Positions 48,150-60,168 of a stretch of 64,000 bases of DNA are shown one piece after another. The translations under genes were made by a program, and so were the position numbers. Location: contig BSBN01000254.1 of NCBI GenBank assembly GCA_027924645.1, positions 11,426,001 through 11,490,000 of the forward strand. Direction: 5' to 3'. The DNA comes from Cunninghamia lanceolata. Its lineage: Eukaryota > Streptophyta > Pinopsida > Cupressales > Cupressaceae. Below the pieces are notes generated by a model that was not told the origin of the DNA, ran no database searches, and worked only from the letters and a program-made list of their open reading frames with translations. Within the stretch, counting starts at the first letter, position 1. Each line of letters opens with the position of its first letter.

Positions 48150-49328
48150 TTAGTTTATGGAAGGAATATCAGTACCAGATTCTAGTGTGGATCCATCCTC
48201 AACATTTTCTACACTCCTCTTCACCCAAATATTGTTCATCTCCCTTTGAATTTCATCCGCATTCACTTTTCTTTTTCCTTTGTCTTGGTTTTGATTATGA
48301 TGCACCAGACCCTTTTTGTCTTGATTCTTACTTTTGCAGAATTTGTCAATATGACTAGATCTATTGCAATTGTAGCAAACATTTCTTTGCATATTTGATT
48401 GATATCCTCTTGATCTACACTAATTAGCCATATGTCCCATTCTATTGCATGCAAAGCATCTACCATTGAATGAATTGTTCATTTACATATTTCTACACTC
48501 ATGAGATTTGTGACCATACCTTTTACAACTAAAACACTGTCTGGAGAAGGATGAATTAGTCTGATTCATTCTTCTTCTGCACTGTTTTGCTTTATGACCA
48601 AAGTTATTGTAATTGTGGTAGTATCCATTGAAGGATGGATATCTTTGAGCATTTGGTTTCCTTACCAGAGGTCTTCTAGGCCTGTTCCTTGGATTTCCTG
48701 ATCCAAAGTTCTTCTGACTAGATCTGGAGCTTTCACCTTTCTCATACCCCAAGCCTTGCTTGTCATTTACCCTCTTTTGGCTTTCAAGAAGAACTTCAAG
48801 CTGAGAAGAGCTTATCTTGAATTTCTCTTTGTATTCATTTATTGTTTGAAGATCCCTTTTTAGAGTGTCAATTTGATTCTCAAGTTGTTCTTCATTATCT
48901 CTAGCTTCTTCAAGATCAGATTCCAAATGCTTGATTATTCTATCCATTTTGTGGCAGTCTTTTGACTTCTCCTTGAGAGATTGTTTTAGATTATGTTCAG
49001 TCTTTCTTTTCTCTTCAATTTCTTAGGTGAATTTCATAACCCCTGATTCCATTTCATGTCTTACCATAATGACCTCTTTTGATAGCTTCTCACATAATTT
49101 GTTCTTCTCATTCAGATCTTCATTAGTGTCATTGGCTTCACTTTGACTTGCTAATTGTTGAAGAAGTTCCTTTCTCTTTTTCATAGAGATACTTAGTTTC
49201 TCCTTTAGTTCATTTATGAAATGATCAACTTGTTTGAGTCTTTCCCTCAAGTTATTGACTTCAGAGTGAGATTGCTCAAGATCATCAAGGGCAGACTAAA
49301 TTTATTCCCTCATACCATACATATCTAT
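48150..49328 (-). pseudogene. E3 ORF1: gag-like, coiled coil plus CCHC knuckles, broken
   Basis: Equivalent of ORF1 in E1 and E2, 393 codons. The start ATG is changed to ATA (49328-49326), and early stops occur (RE*I*SALDD). Knuckle 1 has lost its Cys pair (YHNYNNFGHKAKQC); knuckle 2 is intact (CFSCKRYGHKSHEC). Knuckle 3 carries a TAG before its last Cys. Knuckle 4 is CYNCNRSSHIDKFC. The C-terminus ends LESGTDIPSIN. The coiled-coil half is well kept between copies. Confidence 0.85.
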
Positions 49329-49379
49329 TGGAATTCCTAGATCTTCCTCAACCTATTAGGATCTGTTTGGAGGAACTTG

Positions 49380-49391
49380 GCTCTAATACCA
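49380..49391 (-). other. Primer-binding site of E3, one base changed
   Basis: The minus strand reads TGGTATTAGAGC, a C-to-T change in the initiator-Met PBS. Confidence 0.9.
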
Positions 49392-49393
49392 AT

Positions 49394-50500
49394 TGTTGAT
49401 AACTGAGAGGCGGGGGTGAATCAGTTATCTAAATTAATTTAACTTTCTATTCTTCTTTAATAACTAGTGCAACATCAAAACAAATAAGCATCCATAACCA
49501 TGAAAGAAAAAAACAAAATCAATACACATAACACAATGATTTTGACATGGAAAACCCTATTAAGGGAAAAACTACGGCGTGACTAACCCAAGATTGTATT
49601 CTCTGTTAAAAGAATATAAGTACAAAATGGCACTTGCCAATTAGGGCTCACTACTCGAGCACACTGCTCACAAGAGGCTCACTGCCTACAAGAGACTCAC
49701 TATCTACAAGGTATAAAGAAAGTAACTAGGTACTTGAACTGATGAGAAGCATCCACATATGCTAAGGTTCAGTTCCAATTGGGCTCAATACACTGATCTA
49801 CTACACTTCATTCTTCCTCTTCTTTGGTGTTGTTGTCCTGTCATATACTAGACCTATATTACTGCTTCCACACTTCTCTCTACTTTTCTTCACACTCCAC
49901 AACACACCACACACACCTTCTCATCAAAATTCATCTGGTATATTTATCCGCACAAAGGATTTCAACATCTTTCTAGTCAACATCTGGAATACTCAATATT
50001 TTCCCAAACTCTAGTCTATCGGCTGAATCCTTGCTTACCAAGTGATCCGTATCAAAGAGATGCTTATAGAAGTCATCAATCATGTCAGACAATCGTGAAT
50101 GATCCCTTAAGAAACTTGGTTACCATGAATATCTCATCCGGATTAAGGTCTGAAGCTCTGTCGGTCAGTTCTTCCTCAGTCTACTCTGCCAAACAAGAAC
50201 CCAACACTTAGGTGTTCATATCTTTTCACTCTTACATCATCGGAGGCTCAATCTTTGGAATATATTAGTCATGGTACTCATCTTGACTTCCCCAAGTCCG
50301 TACTTTAGTGAGATACTTCCTTTGAGAGATCTGGACCTGATTGTCAAACCTTGTTGCATGATCTATTCTTGGTCACCAGACAATGATACTCTTCAATTTG
50401 ACTTCCGATATAGACACACCATGTCTTGTGGATGTGTGGGATGGACTTTGTTGCCATCAATGACAACACTCATGAAGTCACACCATGTCTCTTGCCAATA
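49394..50500 (-). repeat. 5' LTR of E3
   Basis: TGTTGATAA...CTTGCCAATA on the plus strand, then TSD GTAGG. Confidence 0.94.
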
Positions 50501-50505
50501 GTAGG

Positions 50506-50591
50506 GAAGTCTGTTCTCTCTTTTGGGGAGGAGATTTTCCCATGTAGTTTTCTCCTTTTCTCTATTTGTGAGACTCTTTTGTACATGGGTA
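50506..50591 (+). other. E4 interior fragment between E3 and the array
   Basis: About 86 bp ending GTACATGGGTA. It matches the 3' untranslated part of the 8442 copia element and continues at 62485 after the array. Confidence 0.7.
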
Positions 50592-50595
50592 AATC

Positions 50596-52948
50596 TGTTG
50601 GTGTTTATTTCCGAATCGGCATATGGGTTTACAAGTTCCAATGCACAAGCAGACTTAGCCAACAGATATAGGAGGTTGCATGAGTTGTCTCCCCTTCACT
50701 TTTGGTTCTGCCGCACCAAGGGGCGTATCCCTATAGCTAAAGATTTAACGTTCGACTCACCCAATGACACAAAGATCTAGCTTTACAATAATAGGTAGAA
50801 TACTCTCATGTGTGGACCAAGATTTGTGTGATAAATCACAAGGTTGGTAACATTCTTTAACATATATGTCTGGTCAAGTATGAGAGCATGCAGGGGGTTC
50901 CTAATCCTACTCCTACAACTAACATGTTGAAAATATGAATGGATTGGTTTGATGGTTTGGATGCAAGAAAGGAGTTTTAGATCATAACTAATTCACAAGA
51001 AGCATACCAGTGCCTATCTCAGGGCAAGGAGTCAACTAGACGTATACAAGAGAATGGTTTGCAACTAGAATTTGAGTTTCAAGGGGTCAGGATTGGTATT
51101 TGCCTTACAAATACCACCCAAGGATAAGTATTTAACTATCTCTACTTATGAATATCCCAGCTAACATACAATCTTCTCCACACTTTAACCTAAAACAATT
51201 TAATCCACTCCTTGAATGGAAGTTATAGATTAAGCATGTGGTATAGCAAGACTATACCCTATAATCTGAGAAACATTTAGCAACCAGATTCAAAAGAAGA
51301 AAATGCATACAACAAATGGAGAGAGACAGATAAACACATGCAATAATGTATTTTTCATATACAATGACAAGAAACTGAATATATATGCAAGATACACTTC
51401 AGATGTAACTCATAAACTCCATAGATATACAACAGATAGGAAATGCTCTGTATTTCGTTATTCACACAAAAAATTGCCCAAGTCTTCAACAACCCCCAAA
51501 GAGTAACACAACTTGCTTTTTTATACCAAGACTGTAAAACTCAGCAAAATTAATTACAAGGCAAATCAAAAATCTGCCAGATACAATGCATGAGAAATGG
51601 CGCTTAGAAATAGTAAATGCAGTAGAGAGACAAAGAGGAATGAGTAGGTGAACTCAGGATTTGCACCGCCGCCCATGGATTTTCTTCATCAATCAGGTGG
51701 TTGACCTGTCAACTCCATCAATCATCCTCTACAAGTCTGCCATTATTGCCTCACCTACCGACAGGCCCCTTTGCAATGTAGCAGTGGATGCATCTGTTGT
51801 TTTCCCACTAAAAAATGATTGCAAATAGATAGGAAAAAACCTTCACTATGAGTTCAAAACATGGTCATCGATCAACTCCCATCACCAAGATCAACGGCTC
51901 CCAAAAAATGTTGAAAAGTCACCGACCAAAAATTGCGTACCACGTAGGCACTCCATGTTCCTATCGTTGACTTTTTGCTTTCTCCATTTTGCCATTTTGC
52001 CCTTGTCTATGCATGTTCAAATGCATATGCATGTTCAAATGCATATACAATCATCTGATATACAAGCCGAACCTCAAACACTTACCTGCCGCATTTCATT
52101 TCCCCATCGGGTCTAAAATGCGTATGTTTCATTGCACCTGTCGCAATGTATATCTACATATACATTCACCTTATACATACAAGGCGTAAATTTCAATTTT
52201 TCATAAAGCATGCTAAAGTTGCTTTGAAATCCGGCTTGTATCCTTTATTTGTATCATTGCAATGTATATCGGCACATACAAATGCCCAATATACATGCCG
52301 CGGACCCCAAACTTGTATGAAGCATCTTGGAATCCTATTCAGGTCCAGAATGCATCTTTTCACTTGTATGTTTTGAATGTATGTCGACATACATACAACT
52401 GCCATTGTATACAACTGGTGGGCCTGACCCATTTTCTCTCTCCTTTGCACATTTCATTGCACATCGCATATACAAATGCAATGTACAAGCCATAGACGCC
52501 ACTACTGCTCACAGCCTGATTTGAATCCCTTTGGAATCCGCGTTGTATGTTACTCATTGCATATTAAACATACAACACAATGTATAAACCCTTTGATACA
52601 ACTACAGAATCTGCGATAGAATATTCCAAGAATCTACCCAAATGCCATATACAAACCTGAGATGCATGCAATAGTGGGCCCTACCAAATGTATATCTTCT
52701 TCTTTGTATGTTTACCGAACATACAAGGCCCCATGTATGTTTTTCCTTAAACATCCAATGAATGTATCTGATCCAGTGAATGTAACTGCACCCTTGCCAC
52801 TGTAGCAAATGCATCTGCGCCCTTGTATATACAAAGACATCTGCACCTTAACTAATTTTTGCAGTTTTTACAACTGCAAAGACCGAAAGTGTTAGAATTT
52901 TTTGGATTTTTGGTAAGTGGCCTTCATATACATATTTAGGTACCAAAA
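50596..52948 (-). repeat. Array LTR 1
   Basis: TGTTGGTGTTTATTTCC to TACCAAAA. The right half (about 51990-52860) is dense in TGTATA/TATACA words and includes the 16-bp palindrome TGTATGTCGACATACA near 52377. Minus-strand TATA box GGTATAAAAAA at 51517-51527. Confidence 0.88.
51517..51527 (-). promoter_or_regulatory. LTR TATA box, array LTR 1
   Basis: GGTATAAAAAA on the minus strand, kept in LTR 2 (56321-56331) and LTR 3 (61088-61098). Confidence 0.55.
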
Positions 52949-53152
52949 GGCGCTGTCTCGGGATGTATGCCTATTGCAGGCATGGCGAGAACCTCAGAAT
53001 CCCTAGTTTCATAGATTGGGAATTATCCATTGGGCAACAGAGTCAAACATTGCACCAACTTGCATCACAAATTATATTTTCAGACATTATTTTTGTGGCC
53101 CCGGGCACCCAAAAAGGAAGAACCACAACTTTATCCTGTCAAATGCCTGATT

Positions 53153-54873
53153 CTAAACTGAATAATCCCAACCACAGCTGAAAACATTAAAACAATCTAC
53201 CCATAAGCTGATCTGATCAATTATATGCTTCACCATTTCTGAAAACTTGCCACTGTCAGTACTACCTCTGTCACTCTGCAACTTACAACCAGACATATAA
53301 CCATACACATTATAATATTCTTTAGCATTAGGTAACATATGTATGTTATATTCCATAAATAGTATATCATATTACTCTTGGTATTCCTCATCATTTACCT
53401 GGATGTTACACATAACCAGGCACTCATCTAGCTAATCTAAAAATTGAAAACACTCAGAAAATATGAGACCCTCAATATCATTTATATCATTCACTGACAT
53501 TGAAAATAAAACCTGATCCACACAGCTGACATTGCTGGACATGTCTAGGACAACTGATGCTGAACATTCACTATCCACAGTTTGCACATCAGTATCATCA
53601 TTTTCAAACAGAAGGTTAACTATGCACCACTGAAAGTCATGACTCACAATGTCTAATGCATCCACAGGCTCATCATAAAGGGGATTCATACTCATTGCAA
53701 AGGTCTCTGTTTCTTCTTCATGACAATCCATTTCTTTTTCATTATCAAATCTAGTGTCATAAGAAGAACAAACCTGATCCATGCATTCATCATGGATATC
53801 ATCTTTATCATCTTTAACATCTAATTGCCCCACGTACAAGATTTTCACTACTTCAATGCACTCTGAAGTTGAACTATCTACATCATTTTCAAGTCCTCTA
53901 ATGCTTCCTAATGAAACTAATATTGACTCCTGATCCATATGATCACAACTTTGCACAACTAGGTCATTTAAACATGAATGCTCTTTGTTTACGACTGGCA
54001 TGCAAATATTACTTAGGAAATTATTGTTGTCAACTTCATTTGTTGGGCAAATCAAGACATCCTTATAACAGAAACATCATCAACTTGGAATGATGCAAAA
54101 ATTGGGACAACAAGAGTGTTAGTACTTTGACATTCATATTCAATATTTAAATTATATCCCTCATTAACATTTGGGACTACAGAGCAGAAAATTTTTTGAG
54201 AGAAATAACCCTTTTGAATTCCATATCTCTAATTGTTTTCAATGTCCATTACAAACTAATGTGCCTAATGCAATGTGGTGGGCTCTTTATCTCTTAATCT
54301 ATAGCTCATTTTCTTATCAAATGCTCCCAAATAGACAACTAGGCACAATGCATCATTAGGTCTCATGCATTCTAGGATTCTTTTTAATGCCCTCATAAAT
54401 TTGAGGTTAAAAGTTGGAATCAACTCATCTTCTTCTATATGGATATACATAAAATCACTAATGACTACATAATAAAAAATTCTTTCACCATATTGTTTTA
54501 GAAATGTAGATTTAAAATATTGCCAAGAGCTGATAGAGTAAGCTGGAATGTAGGAGAACTAGTCCCTTACATCTTCATCTAGAGATTGAACAAATAATCT
54601 CATAACTACATCTTCATGGTCAATCTCAAAGTCATCTATAACATTCAAAAACTGCTGCAAGTGTCTCTCAGCTGATTCATCTTTTGCACCATTCAATTTG
54701 GGCAAATACTTTTTGATTTTAGATGGAAAAGCATTTGGGTAGCCACAAATGCCATCAAAGTCTATGGGCTTATATCTGTCAATGCTAAAACTTCTTTTAT
54801 TAAATGGTTGGGACTAATTATTATGCACCATTACATTTGACATGTCATAAGGGTGCATGGGCCTATAATACAT
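53153..54873 (-). pseudogene. Array gag copy 1 (INT1), broken
   Basis: Starts at ATG 54873 (MYYRPMHPYDMSNV). The capsid-like part reads KKYLPKLNGAKDESAERHLQ, then EDVRD*FSY, SISSW, FLKQYGERI and FNLKFMRALKRI, the Retrotrans_gag pattern. It has at least five TAG stops. Three of them (54263-54265, a second a few codons on, and one after NN) replace CAG, CAG and TGG that INT2 still has, a direct view of C-to-T and G-to-A decay. A 5-nt deletion near 54062 shifts the frame. The C-terminal 207-codon ORF (54055-53432) is strongly acidic. No CCHC knuckle. Confidence 0.85.
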
Positions 54874-55376
54874 CTTTGTGTGTCTCTACAACCCTCTTTT
54901 CAACTCAGATTTTCAACTATAATAATGACCTTAGGCCTTTAAAATTTAGACTGCTATTTTATCTTTCCTAAAGTCTTCTATATGAGTCTTTTCAACAATA
55001 TTGCATACCCCATTTTAAATGCAAACTAGGTCCTCACAAAAGTATGCACTCTAGTCACCAATATTTCCCTTTTAACCAGTGCTATTTCACCAAATAGGGA
55101 ATCCTTTTAAAATTTATACAAATACCTGGATATGTTGAAGCAACTACAAATTCAACACCTCTGGTGTCCTCTTATCAGGTTCTTTATATGTAGAGTCGCC
55201 ACGTCCTTGGCAGAGGAATGAGCTTCAAACAGACTGAAGCTGAAAATTCATTTCTTTCTTTTTGGTTTCTCCAACAGCAGAGCCACACATATAACTTTTT
55301 CCTTTGCTGCAACAAAGCACCTCCAGGTCTAATTTTTCAATCTTTTAGACTCAAAATTTCATGGATATGACATTGT

Positions 55377-55395
55377 CTCCCCGGTGGAGTCCCCA
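55377..55395 (-). other. Primer-binding site of array INT1
   Basis: The minus strand reads TGGGGACTCCACCGGGGAG, four bases from the LTR. It fits a tRNA whose 3' acceptor strand is GGAGTC plus CCA, with one mismatch to INT2. I associate this PBS type with tRNA-Arg in Ogre-like elements, from memory. Confidence 0.65.
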
Positions 55396-55399
55396 AATC

Positions 55400-57714
55400 T
55401 ATTGGTGTTTATTTCTGAATCGGCATATGGGTTTGCATGTTCCAATGCATAGGCAGACTCAGCCAACAGATATGGGAGGTTGCGTGAGCTACCTCCCCTT
55501 CACTTCTGGTCCTACCGCACAAAGGGGGGTATCCCTATAGCTAAAGATTTAACATTTGACTCACCCAATGAAACAAAGATCTAGCTTTACAATAACAGGA
55601 AGAATACTCTCATGTGTGGACAAAGATTTGTGTGATAAATCACGAGGCTGGCAACATTCTTGGACATATGTGTCTAGTCGAGTATGAGAGCATGCAGGGG
55701 GTTCCTAATCCGACTCCTACAACTAACATGTTAGAAATATGAATGGATTGATTTGATGGTTTGGATGCAAGATAGGGGTTTTGGATTATAACTACTTCAC
55801 AAGAAGCATACCGGTGCCTATCTGAGGGCAAGGAGTCAACTAGACGTATACAAGAGAATGGCTTGCAACTAGCATTTGAGTTTCAAGGGGTTAGGACTGG
55901 TATTTGCCTTAAAAACACCACCTAAGGATAAGTATTTAACTATCTCTACTTATGAATATCCCAGTTGACATACAATCTTCTCCACACTTTAACCTAAAAT
56001 AATTTAATCCACTCCTTGAATGGAAGTTACATATTAAGCATGTGGTAAAACAAGACTATACCCTAAAATCTGAGAAACCCTTAGCAACCAGATTCAAAAG
56101 AAGAAAATACATACAACAAATGGAGACAAACAGATAAACACATGCAATAATGCATTTTTCATATACAATGACAAGAAACTGAATATATATGCAAGATACA
56201 CTTCAGATGCAACTCATAAACTCCACAGAGATACAACAGACAGGAAATGCTCTGTATTTCATTATTTATACAAAAAATTGCCCAAGTCTTCAACAACCCC
56301 CAAAGAGTAACACATCCTTCTTTTTTATACCGAGACTGTAAAACTTAGCAAAATTAATTACAAGGCAAATCAAAAATTTGCGAGATACAATGCATGAGAA
56401 ATGGTGCTTAGAAACAGTAAATGTAATAGAGAGATAAAGAGGAATGAGCAGGTGAAATCAGGATTTGTACTGCTGCCCAGGGATTTTCTTCATCAATTGG
56501 GTGGTTGACCTGTCAACTCCATCGATCATCCTCTGCAAGTTTGCCATTATTGCCTCACCTACCAACAGGCCCCTTTGCAATGTAGCAGCAGATGCATCTG
56601 TTGTTTTCCCGATAAAAAATGATTGCAAATACACAAGAAAAAACCTTCACTATGGGTTCAAAACATGGTTGTCAATCAACTCCCATCACCAGGATCGACA
56701 GCTCCCAAAAAATGTTGAAAAGTCACCAACCAACGATTATGTGCCACGTAGGCACTCCATGTTCCTATCGCTAACTTTTTGCTTTCTCCTTTTTTCCATT
56801 TCACCCTTGTATATGCATGTTCAAATGCATATACAATCATTTGATATACAAGCTGAACCTCAAACACTTACCTACCGCATTTGATTTCACCATCAGGTCC
56901 GAAATGCATATGTTTCATTGCAGCTGTCGCAATGTATATCTGCATATACATTCACCTTATACATACAAGGCACAAATTTCAAATTTTCATAAAGCATGCT
57001 GAAGTTGCTTTGAAATCTAGCTTGCATCCTCTATTTGTATCATTGCAATGTATATCAGCACATACAAATGCCCAATATACATGGCGCGGACCCCAAACTT
57101 GTATGAAGGATCTTGGAATCCTATTCAGGTCTGGAATGCATCTTTTCACTTGTATGTTTTGAATGTATGTTGGGATACATATGACTGCCATTGTATACAA
57201 CTGGTGGGCCCAACCCATTTTCTCTCTCCTTTGCACATTTCGTTGCACATCGCATGTACAAATGCAATGTACAAGCCGTGGACGCCACTACTACTCACAG
57301 CCTGATTTGAATCCCTTTGGAATCCATATTGTATGTTACTCATTGCATATTAAACATACAACACAATGTATAAACCCTTTGATACAACTGCTAAATCTGT
57401 GACAGAATATTCCAGGAATGCACCCAAATGCCATATACAAACCCGAGATGCATGCAATAGTGGGCCCTACCCAATGTATATCTTCTTCTTTGTATGTTAC
57501 CAAACATACAAGGCCGCATGTATGTTTTTCCTTGAACATCTAGCGAATGTATCTGCGCCCTTGCCACTATAGCAAATGCATCTACACCCTTGTATATACA
57601 AAGACATCTGCACCTTAACTAATTTTTGCATTTTTTACAACTGCAGAGACCAAAAGTGTTAGAATTTTTGGATTTTTGGGAAGGGGAATGCATATACATA
57701 TTCAGGTACCAATA
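55400..57714 (-). repeat. Array LTR 2 (middle)
   Basis: TATTGGTGTTTATTTCTG to TACCAATA. At several informative sites it differs from LTR 1 and LTR 3, which agree with each other (for example GTATGTTGGGATAC against GTATGTCG). TATA box at 56321-56331 (minus). Confidence 0.88.
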
Positions 57715-57912
57715 AGCACTGTCTGGGGACGCATGCCTCTTGCAGGCATGACGAGAACTTTAGAATCCCTGGTTTCATAGATTGGGCCTTATCCATTGGG
57801 CAACAGAGTCAAACATTGCACCAACCTGCATCACAAATTATATTTTCAAACATTATTTTGCTGGCCTCGGGCAGCCAAAAAGGAAGAACCACAACTTTAT
57901 CCTATCAAATGC

Positions 57913-59642
57913 CTAATTCCAATCTGAATAATCCCAACCACAGCTGAAAACATTAAAACAATCTGCCCATAAGTTGCTCTTATCAATTACATGCTTCACC
58001 ATTTCTAAAAACTTGCCACTGTCAGTACTATCTCTATCACTCTGCACCTTAAAACCAGACATATAACCATACACATTATAATATTCTTTAGCATTAGTTA
58101 ACATATGTATGTTATATTCCATAAATAGTATATCATATTGCTCTTGGCATTCCTCATCATTTACCTGGCTATTACACATAACCAAGCACTCATCCAGCTG
58201 ATCTAAAAACTGAAAACACTCAGAAAATATGAGACCCTCAATATCATTTATATCATTCACTGACATTGAAAATAAAACCTGATCCACACAGCCAATATTG
58301 CTGCACATGTCTGGGACAACTGATGCTGAACATTCGCTATCCACAGTTTGCACATCAGTATCATCATTTTCAAACAGAGGGTTAAATTTGCACCACTGAA
58401 AGTCATGACTCACAATGTCTAATGCATCCACAGGCTCATCATAAAGGGGATTCATACTCATTGTAAATTTCTCTATTTCTTCTTCATGACAATCCATTTC
58501 TTTTTCATTATCAAATCTAATGTCATAAGAAGAACAAACTTGATCCATGAATTCATCATGGATATCATCTTTATCATCTTTAACATCTGATTGCCCCATA
58601 TACAATATTTCTGCTACTTCAATGCACTCTGAAGTTGAACTATCTGCATCATTTTCTAGCCCTCTAATTCTTCCTAATGAAACTGATATTGACTCTTGAT
58701 CCATATGATCACAACTTTGCACAACTGGGTCATTTAAACATGAATGTTCTTTGTTTAGGACTAGCATGCAAATATTACTTGGAAAATTATTGTTGTCAAC
58801 TTCATTTGCTGGGCAAATCAAGACATCCTCCTCTATAACAGAAACATCATCAACTTGGAATGATGCAAAAACTGGCACAACAGGGGTGTTAGTACTTTGA
58901 TATTTATCTTCAACATTTAAATTATATCCCTCATTAACATTTGGGACTACAGGGCAGCAAAATTTTTTAGAGAAATAACCCTTTTGAATTCCATATCTCC
59001 AATTGTTTTCAGTGTCCATTGCAAACTGATGTGCCTGATGCAATGTGGTGTGCTCCTTATCTCTTAATCTATAGCTCATTTTCTTATCAAATGCTCCCAA
59101 ATAGACAACTAGGCACAATGCATCATTAGGTCTCATGCATTCTGGGATTCTTTTTAATGCCCTCATAAATCTGAGGTTAAAAGTTGGAATCAACTCATCT
59201 TCTTCTATATGGATATACATAAAATCACTAATGACTACATAATTATAAATTCTTTCACCATATTGTTTTAGAAACACAGATTTAAAATCTTGCCAAGAGC
59301 TAATAGAGTAAGCTGGAAGGTAGGAGAACTAGTCCCTTGCATCTTCATCTAGAGATTGAACAACTAATCTCATAACTACATCTTCATGGTCAATCTCAAA
59401 GTCATCTATAACATTCATAAACTGCTGTAAGTGTCTCTCAGCTGATTCATCCTTTGCACCATTGAATTTGGGCAAATACTTTCTGATTTTAGATGGAAAA
59501 GTATTTGGGTAGCCACAAATGCTATCAAAGTCTATGGGCTTATATCTATCAATGATGAAACTTTTTTTTTACATGGTTGGGACTGATTATTATGCACCAT
59601 TACATTTGACACCTCATAAGGGTGCATGGGTTGATAATACAT
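57913..59642 (-). pseudogene. Array gag copy 2 (INT2), nearly open, acidic C-terminus, no zinc knuckle
   Basis: Starts at ATG 59642 (MYYQPMHPYEVSNV). A frameshift lies in an A-run (about 59565-59573) and a TAG at 59329-59331 (expected Trp, shared with INT1). From 59277 the frame is open for 454 codons to 57913. Retrotrans_gag motifs: KFNGAKDESAERHLQQF, then DARD(W)FSYLP, SISSWQDF, FLKQYGERI and LRFMRALKRI. The remaining roughly 330 residues are rich in Asp, Glu, Ser and Cys (for example DVKDDKDDIHDE) with no CCHC motif and no protease DSG/DTG. The usual nucleocapsid is therefore missing. The acidic domain is not one I recognise. Confidence 0.87.
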
Positions 59643-60145
59643 CTTTGTGTGTTTCTGCAACCCTCTTTTCAACTCAAATTTTCAACTATAATAATGACCT
59701 TAGGCCTTTAAAATTCAGATTGCTATTTTGGCTTTCCTAAAGTCCTCTATATGAGTCTTTTCAACAATATTGCATACACCCTTTGAAATGCAAACTAGGT
59801 CCTCACAAAAGTATGCAATCTAGTCACCAATATTTCCCTTTTAACCAGTGTTAATTCACCAAATAGGGAATTTTTTTACAGTTTATACAAATACATGGAT
59901 ATGTTGTAGCAACTGCAAATTCAACACCTCTGGTGTCCTCTTATCAGGTTCTTTATATGCAAAGTCGCCACCTCCTTGGCAAAGGAATGAGCTTCAAATA
60001 GACTAAAGATAAAAATTCATTTCTTTCTTTTTGGGTTCTCCAACAGTAGAGCCTAACATATAACTTTTTCCTTTGCTACAACAAAGCACCTCTAGGTTTG
60101 ATTTTTCAATCTTTTAAACTCAAACTTTCATGGATATGACATTGT

Positions 60146-60164
60146 CTCCCCGGTGGAGTCACCA
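60146..60164 (-). other. Primer-binding site of array INT2
   Basis: The minus strand reads TGGTGACTCCACCGGGGAG. It is the better-preserved of the two sites, with proper TGG-T start for a tRNA ending in ACCA. Confidence 0.7.
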
Positions 60165-60168
60165 AATC

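Larger units (their letters stand above)
42947..50500 (-). mobile_element. E3: third copy of the ORF1/ORF2 non-autonomous family, inside E4
   Basis: 7,554 bp on the minus strand with a perfect target duplication GTAGG (42942-42946, 50501-50505). LTRs are 1,105 and 1,107 bp. ORF order and PBS are as in E1 and E2. The ORF1-ORF2 spacer is about 645 bp, about 178 bp longer than in E1 and E2. The outer terminus is changed (CCAATA instead of CCAACA). Confidence 0.93.

Noticed and set aside
51989..52557. Clusters of 60-100-codon ORFs on both strands, repeated in all three array LTRs
   Set aside because: They overlap each other on both strands within the LTR and are kept only because the LTRs are similar; frames and lengths differ between copies.
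57913..59277. The 454-codon open frame as a host gene
   Set aside because: It is in frame with Retrotrans_gag motifs, lies between a PBS and two LTRs and has a decayed sister at 53153-54873.
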